A stretch of 64,000 bases of DNA. Source: Campanula takesimana (lineage: Eukaryota > Streptophyta > Magnoliopsida > Asterales > Campanulaceae). The position numbers and the translations under genes are program-made. The stretch covers positions 1,240,001 to 1,304,000 of the forward strand of contig JAOWBW010000485.1 in assembly GCA_026119855.1 (NCBI GenBank), read 5' to 3'. Every line of letters starts with the position of its first letter. Within the stretch, counting starts at the first letter, position 1. This document shows, one piece after another, positions 57,719 to 64,000 of the stretch. The notes under the pieces were generated by a model, which was not told the origin of the DNA, did no database searches, and saw only the letters and a list, made by a program, of their open reading frames with translations.

Positions 57719-60454
57719 TGTCACGACCCGAAAACTAGGTTCTATTTTATTGGTAATAAATAATTATTATTTATTTAAATATTTATGGGTGCATTTTATG
57801 TTTCATAATAATTTATGCCTAGCATTTTATTTGGGTCATTTGTGCTAGTGTAGTATTGTTGAGTCTTATTTGTTAGTGGGGAGTTTGTTTGTAGAGAGTA
57901 GTAGTAAGGGAGGGGTCTAAGTGTAAGTTTGGTTTTAATCATCTTCTCCCTACTCCCTCTATTTCTCCCTCACCCCTTTCATTCCCAGCATTTCTCTCTC
58001 TCTCTCTAGCTCAATTGGGTAAGTTCTCCTCTCACTTCTCTCTTCATTTTCTTCATCTTCCTCTTGTTATTTCTCATTTCTTAAAACATGAAATGTGTTT
58101 AGATCGTCGATAGGATCGCGTAGAATCAAGAATATTCGAATTCCGTCAACTTTCCTTATCTTCAAGTAAGTTACTTTTCCCCCATTTTGATGCTAAAATG
58201 TTCATATCATGTTTATATGATGTTTGAGTTGTTATATTTGAAGTTTGGATGAGTTTAGAATTTATTTGGAATTTATTTGGATTTTGGGTTAAAAATGGTG
58301 ATTTTAGGAATGTTGGGTTTGAATATTGATCTTGGTGGATAAATGGTATTATTCGAGTCCCCATTCTAGTTATAAGTTGTTTTGGGTTCATCTTTATGCT
58401 TGGTGGAAGGTTGATTATGTTTGATTTTGGTTGTAATATGAAATGGGTAAGAAAATTGGTAGAAACCCAGATTTTGGCCGGATTTCGTCCCTCCGGGCAA
58501 GGAGGCGCGCGCACCATGTTTTGGGAGGCACGCGCACCCTTTTCTGCTTCGAAATCGCAGCCTTCTGACCTTAGGAGGCGCGCGCATCACTTTTTTTGGA
58601 GGCGCGCGCATCCCTCCTTTTCCAGTATTGTCCGTTTTTCGTTCGATCTTCCGGAGGCCATAACTTTCTCATCCGGACTCCGTTTTAGGCGTGTAAACTA
58701 TCGTTTCGAAGATATCTTCGAGTACTACAATATGGTATAGGTTTTTCAGTTAAGTTATGAGTTTTATACTTTGGGATTTTATTGGGTGTTTGGGCATCTT
58801 ATGATGTGTTCGTGGTTGTTCCAATCAAATTGATTTTCGAGTAAGACTTGGTCTAGGTTTTAGGCGATGTCCCATAGTACCTAGAGGGTTGTGGTTGAAC
58901 ACCAAAGTGTAGGGTTTAGTCCGGTCGTGATCATGTTCTAAAGATTAACCTTTTTGATTCGTTTGGGGGTTTGGGATTGGTTCGTTAAGGACGAAGGTAA
59001 AGCGTGTATTGGCAATTGGGTACTTACGGTTTGATTAACCTTAAAGTGTATTCATTCTGATTCCTACTTTGGAATTTCAGGTGTGATGAGATGGTTGAGT
59101 TCATAGTCCTAGTACATCTTTATGAGTAAACGTTTAGGATAATTTTGGGTTATAGTCGTTGTACTATTTGTAAGCGACCGTTTGGGTTGTGTTCTTTATG
59201 ATTAACTCGTGGGTATCATCTTTGGAATGTATCTGGTATGGTTTCTCTTTATGAAATTACGGTATTCTAATAATCATTGTTGTTGTGCTCTTTATGAGAA
59301 ATTCCGTTTATCGTTGTTGTGCTATTTTATGAGAAACTTCTTGTGTTCGTTGTTGTTGAACTCTTCATGAGTAATTGTTTGCATCTTTATGGTGATTAAT
59401 TGGTGTGGTTCCCTACTTTGGAACCTTAAGTTGTTATTCATGCTAAAATATTATTACTTAGCATTTAATTAGAAGCCCAGCTGGCATATTTGTTGCATCG
59501 GGCGATGGGAAGGATTATAATGGCAAAGCCAAGTCCATTATAATGTTGACCATTGTTTTGCCCTTACTATACCCCTTCTCCAGATTGGCCTTGGAAAGGA
59601 TAAGTCAGCGTTCCTTTGTGAATGTATCTGGCTAACGGGCATGACTTTGTGTCATGGTCCTTGTCCCTTGTGACACTTCATTTGGTTATTGTTCCGGTAC
59701 CGGGGTTTTCTCTTCCAGCTTTCATGCTGCTACGAAGATGTTGATTGTTGATTATTGAAGCTGCGCAGCGATCCTTTATTTGGATGTTCCGGTTTGGAAA
59801 ACCTTGGCTATGTATCCACTTATGAGTGTTTATTTCAGCTTTATGTGTTGCCTGATGAGCTGGTCGTTATTTCCAACCGGTATGGGACGGTTGGCGATAG
59901 GGAGCCTCTCATTTGTTGTTATATGTTTATTTATATGATTGATTATTGGATGTTACTGTTCGACAGCATGTCACTTATTATTCCGCTGCTATCTGTCATA
60001 TGTTAATTGCTATTGGTTATTGCATAATAGCATGGCATGTAGTTGCATTAGTAACTTACTGAGATTTTATCTCACCCCGTTTATTTCCATCTTTGTTTTT
60101 CCTTAACCCCCCCAGGAGGAAAAGGATTAGGATTTGCGGATCGAGGAGGACGTCGAGAGGATTGAGATTTTGGGCAGGTTGTTATGAATCGGTTTACATT
60201 AATTAAATGTATAACCTTTTGGGGATAGTTTTACCATTATTGACGTCATTAAGAATTGTATATTTTATTCTTTTGAGTATAAGCTGTGGAGCTTATGTTA
60301 GATGTACTTTGTTGATTTAAACTTGGATTTGTAAAACCTTGTGTTATCACCTTTTGGCATTAAACGAAATTTTTAACTTCGGTATTTCTTAGTTTTGGTT
60401 CTAAGTCGACGTCCAGATCGCGGTCTCGGGCCCGCGGGGTTCGGGGTCGCGACA
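57719..60454 (+). repeat. Gypsy 5' LTR
   Basis: 2736 bp. Contains four GGAGGCGCGCGCA-type GC-rich motifs (58501, 58524, 58574, 58598), a CT microsatellite near 57992 and no convincing gene. Compared with the visible 3' LTR it lacks a ~24-bp ATTTATTT-type duplication near 63495. Confidence 0.93.
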
Positions 60455-60455
60455 G

Positions 60456-60468
60456 TTGGTATCAGAGC
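60456..60468 (+). other. Primer binding site of the gypsy element
   Basis: TTGGTATCAGAGCC, two bases after the LTR end, initiator-Met tRNA type. Confidence 0.93.
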
Positions 60469-60574
60469 CATGGTTTGGCTCTAAGTATAAGTCTAGGTGG
60501 ATTAGTATGACCTAGGTGGGTAGTTGTGTTCGGAGTGAGTAACGATGAGTATTTTATGCAGGTATTTGTTTGTG

Positions 60575-61900
60575 ATGGTTAGAAGAAGAATTGGTGAAGC
60601 TTCTAGTGGGACTCAGAATCTTAATGGTCTAAGGGAAGAAAACCGTGCAGTGTTTCAGGACAGGTTTGAAGTGGCCGTGAAAGCAATTCATGACCAAGGG
60701 CCGAGAGAGGATCATGTAGCACCTCCGCGATATGGGTTGGAGCAGTTCTTGAAGTTGAAACCAAGTGAGTACGACGGTGAGCCTGATGTGAAGAAGGCCG
60801 AGCTATGGATAGAATCGATGGAGAGAATCTATGAGGTCTTTGGTTGTACTGATAAGGATAGGGTTCGGTTTGCAGCTTATATGTTAGTTGGTGCTGCGGA
60901 ACATTGGTGGAAGGCACTGAAGACCAGTTGGGATGCGACTCTTGTACCATATCCTTGGGAGTGGTTCGTGAACAAATTCAAGGATCATTTTATCTTTTTA
61001 GTAAATCAAAACCGGAAAGAGATCGAGTTCCTCAGCTTGGAGCAAGGCATGATGTCAGTAGCACAGTACTCAGCTAAGTTCACAGAATTAGCCAGGTGTT
61101 GTGAATACCTTGTGCGGACCGAGGAGCAGAAAGCGATGAGATTGATCAGGGGTTTGAAGACATCCATCCGGACTCAGCTTATAGCACAGCGGATTCAGAC
61201 TTATCAGGATGCGGTGGATCGAGCCTACTTAATTGAGCAGGACATTGGGGAACACAGAAGGAAGACCGAGATGGTTAACCCGGGTAAGCCAGGAGGGCAG
61301 AGTAAGTCACAACAGCAACATTCGGATAACAGAGGTAATTTTGGAGTGCAAACTCGATTCAGAAGGCAACTTCAAGGGAAACCAACAGTAGGAAATCAAG
61401 GTTCTAATAAGAGTACACGAAATGGGAAAGTCTGCAGTTACTGTCAGAGGAAAGGATACTCAGAAGACAAGTGTTGGAAGAAGCAAGGAAAATGTGTGAA
61501 GTGTGGTCAGTTGGGACACTTTGTTAAAGATTGTCCGAGGTTTAGAGTTCAGTCATCGGGGATAGGAACTGGAATATCACAGGGTCAGAAGAGGGATGCT
61601 TCGGGGAAGCCCAAGATTTCGGGTAGAGTATTTGCAATCAATCAGCACTCAGCAGGTGACTCATCAGTTCAGGAGGTATTATTTTGTGTCGAGAGAGCGA
61701 GCGCGTGCATTTTAGGATCATCGCATTCTTATGTTTGTGTGAATTTAGTTGCATTTATTTCTCTTGAGTCTTTGACTTATGTGTTGTCAGTGTCTACTCC
61801 TATGGAGGAGTGTATGATATCTGATAGAGTCTTATGTGCTCATGTTGTGCTTAAGGGTAGATATAACTTACCTGCTAAATTGGTCGTATTGCTATTGTAA
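60575..61900 (+). pseudogene. Gypsy gag with decayed protease start
   Basis: An open frame covers a Retrotrans_gag capsid domain, including PSEYDGEPDVKKAELWIESM and FAAYMLVGAAEHWWKAL. Two knuckles follow: CSYCQRKGYSEDKC, where the usual His is Tyr, and an intact CVKCGQLGHFVKDC. The frame then enters protease territory, where ILGSSHSYVC replaces the usual D-S/T-G catalytic motif, so the protease is dead. It stops at 61900. I prefer the ATG at 60575 (MVRRRIGEA) over 60545, since gag of this group usually starts so. Normal gag is followed in frame by pol; here it is not. Confidence 0.85.
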
Positions 61901-63428
61901 GATTTTTTATGTCATTTTGAGAAGGGAAATGTCATGCTTTAGTCGATGGTTGTAGGGAAATTGTTACATCCTCTCTTCCCTTTTGTCTAAAATTGTTTTG
62001 AGACCGTTCCTTTGTGTAGAGTTAAGCAAATCTTTTCTTGTTTGGAATCTGACTATTTTGCTTCGATGGGTGACAATGGATGTCTATACCAATTGTTGGG
62101 TGTATTTATCGTTTGTAAAAATTTCTATTTTTATTTCTGAGTAGTACCTAGTAATTGGGGAGAACCTTGGGTTAAATTGAGTTGTTATAGTACAAGGTTG
62201 TAGTGCTAATATTTAGATCAATGTCCTTATGGCATCGGTTGGGTTATAAGAGTTGAGGATTCAAATTGAGGATTTCTGGATATGAGATTTTGTTTACTTT
62301 TAGTACATCTCCGTGAATGCATCGGAATGAATTAGTATGGTGAGGTATACGATTTGTTATGGATGATGAGTTTGTTGCAGGAGTTATGATCATTAATGGT
62401 GGTAAGCGTGTTAAGTTAGAAAGGACTAAGTACATTTTGGGAGAGTAATAATTTCTCGATTTATGTTAAAGGCATTTTGAAATTTTGGTTAGATAGGGGT
62501 TCTATGGTTCTAAATCCCTTCTTGGTGGCGTTTCCCGAATTGGATCAAGGGTATGTGAAGGAAGTTGATTATCAATACTTGGGCATAATTAAGGAATATC
62601 ATGAATTGGTATTGGGTCAGTTGGAACGTTGCTAGCTAATTGGTTTATTATGACGGTAGCACTATTGAACCTAAGTATCATTAGGTTAATAAATGTATGC
62701 GTGAAAGACTAACTTGGGTTAGTTATTGAGGATTTGAGATTTGTAGATTTCCTTGGGTATATGAGCACAGATTAATAACTAAAAAGGGAGTTAGAGGAAA
62801 TACCGTGAAGATAAAATTTAGATCATTTCGGACTACTGAGTATTCGTAATTATTTTAGACTTTCAAGGATTGGAGTGTTATGACGATGATGTTATGGCGT
62901 AGATTTAAGTACACATTTTGTATTAAAATTTTGGGTTTACATTACACCTTTAGTTTAAAGTGCTACCTAGAGCGAGAGCACTATAATGGGAATCCTTAGA
63001 GATGTAGCCTTTGGTGAGTATTATGGGGATGGAAAATTTCTTTAGCTCCTCATATTTTAAAAAGCTAATTTAGCTAGAGATGGTAATGTTTGAATTTCTG
63101 GGGAATAATACTAAGTGTGCGATTTACAAATGGAAGTACCTTTGCGGTGTAGTTAAGGTTATGAATAAGGCGAGTTTGAGATACCTCGAGAATTATGTGT
63201 GGAAATAATTTGGATTCTTCGATTTTGAGTACGGATTTTGATTAATAATGAAGTTAATGATGGAATGATTCGGTTCGAGAGGTGGTGTTATCGTAAGCAT
63301 TATTTAGGGTTACCTTGTAGTGGGTTAGATTGGACAATTGAGGAATTTGAGAAATGGCGGAACTATCGTATCCGTAGCTATTTGGTCTTTCGGGTAAGTC
63401 TCGTTAAAATTCGGGTCAAATTTTCTTT
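61901..63428 (+). pseudogene. Gypsy pol remnant, mostly deleted and decayed
   Basis: Fragments in changing frames only. I see no intact reverse transcriptase, RNase H or integrase motif. A short frame at 63238-63486 near the 3' end resembles the tail of the polyprotein at most. The region is about 1.5 kb where about 3.5 kb of pol would be expected. Confidence 0.6.
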
Positions 63429-63441
63429 AAGGGGGAGTGAA
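63429..63441 (+). other. Polypurine tract of the gypsy element
   Basis: AAGGGGGAGTGAA runs into the 3' LTR at 63442. Confidence 0.85.
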
Positions 63442-64000
63442 TGTCACGACCCGAAAACTAGGCTCTATTTTATTGGTAATAAATAATTATTATTTATTTA
63501 TTTATCTAAATTATTATTTATTTAAATATTTATGGGTGCATTTTATGTTTTATAATAATTTATGCCTAGCATTTTATTTGGGTCATTTGTGCTAGTGTAG
63601 TATTGTTGAGTCTTATTTGTTAGTGGGGAGTTTGTTTGTAGAGAGTAGTAGTAAGTGAGGGGTCTAAGTGTAAGTTTGGTTTTAATCATCTTCTCCCTAC
63701 TCCCTCTATTTCTCCCTCACCCCTTTCATTCCCAGCATTTCTCTCTCTCTCTAGCTCAATTGGGTAAGTTCTCCTCTCACTTCTCTCTTCATTTTCTTCA
63801 TCTTCCTCTTGTTATTTCTCATTTTTTAAAACATGAAATGTGTTTAGATCGTCGATAGGATCACGTAGAATCAAGAATATTCGAATTCCGTCAACTTTCC
63901 TTATCTTCAAGTAAGTTACTTTTCCCCCATTTTGATGCTAAAATGTTCATATCATGTTTATATGATGTTTGAGTTGTTATATTTGAAGTTTGGATGAGTT
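63442..64000 (+). repeat. Gypsy 3' LTR (cut by window end)
   Basis: First 559 bp of the 3' LTR. It matches 57719 onward with about six substitutions, one ~24-bp insertion (63495-63525 region) and a shorter CT microsatellite. Confidence 0.93.

Larger units (their letters stand above)
57719..64000 (+). mobile_element. Ty3/gypsy element (chromovirus, Tekay/Del-like), pol-deficient, incomplete at window end
   Basis: 5' LTR 57719-60454 (2736 bp), primer site, gag with zinc knuckles, a non-coding remnant where pol should be, polypurine tract and the first 559 bp of the 3' LTR. The internal region is only about 3.0 kb, against roughly 5 kb in complete relatives. The LTR ends TGTCACGACCCG and CGGGGTCGCGACA form a long imperfect inverted repeat. 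Five bases left of it are CCCAC; the right target duplication lies beyond the window. Assignment to Tekay rests on the gag and LTR style. Confidence 0.88.

Noticed and set aside
58396..58740. Open frame in the gypsy LTR across the GCGCGC motifs
   Set aside because: GC-rich motif repeats remove stops locally; no domain and inside an LTR.
1..64000. Host genes, tRNA or rRNA genes
   Set aside because: None found; the only tRNA-like signals are retrotransposon primer sites, and all protein motifs belong to transposable elements or their passengers.

Overview
This window is plant nuclear DNA, probably from an angiosperm. It contains Ty1/copia, Tat/Ogre-like and chromovirus-like LTR retrotransposons, hAT and Mutator-like DNA transposons, a plant L1-type LINE, a Stowaway-type MITE and a plant mobile domain (PMD) gene fragment. 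I see no convincing intact host gene. Nearly the whole 64 kb is a nest of transposable elements inserted into and recombined with one another.

Layout: 1-437 is internal sequence of a minus-strand Tat/Ogre-like element. It is interrupted by copia element A (438-12660), a tandem LTR-internal-LTR-partial internal structure. At 12661 the sequence returns to the minus-strand Tat/Ogre-like element. Its LTRs are 12697-14203 and 24704-26211, and its non-coding internal region carries several tandem arrays and a complete-looking hAT transposon (17254-20928, 8-bp target duplication, intact 727-aa transposase). At 26211 the LTR abuts the C-terminal half of a Mutator-like transposase with SWIM and OTU-like parts (26212-27892). 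A convergent, spliced PMD gene remnant follows (28180-29174). Copia element B (29175-50001) cuts the PMD remnant and itself holds a 12.6-kb non-autonomous Tat/Ogre-like element (35583-48211, called LARD below). The LARD is almost wholly tandem repeats apart from a 226-aa gag-like ORF. After copia B come a broken LINE (50002-53708), an 882-bp hAT MITE with a nested Stowaway MITE (54064-54945), a small TRIM-like remnant (55534-55818), a minus-strand copia fragment (56483-57718) and a pol-deficient chromovirus-like gypsy element (57719 to beyond the window end).

How the parts relate: no LTR element in the window encodes a complete polymerase, yet the LTR pairs differ by only about 0.3-1.5 percent by eye, so several are recent. 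The likely picture is non-autonomous elements moved by proteins supplied in trans. The most unusual content is cis-acting: two hairpin families scattered only in the sense orientation of the two Tat/Ogre-like elements, with stem changes that compensate between copies; family-specific GC-rich palindromic motifs repeated near the LTR promoter and again in some leaders; tandem arrays built from CCTAG/CTAGG inverted pairs; and leader hairpins in copia A and B that keep pairing while changing sequence. All divergence counts and alignments here are by eye.
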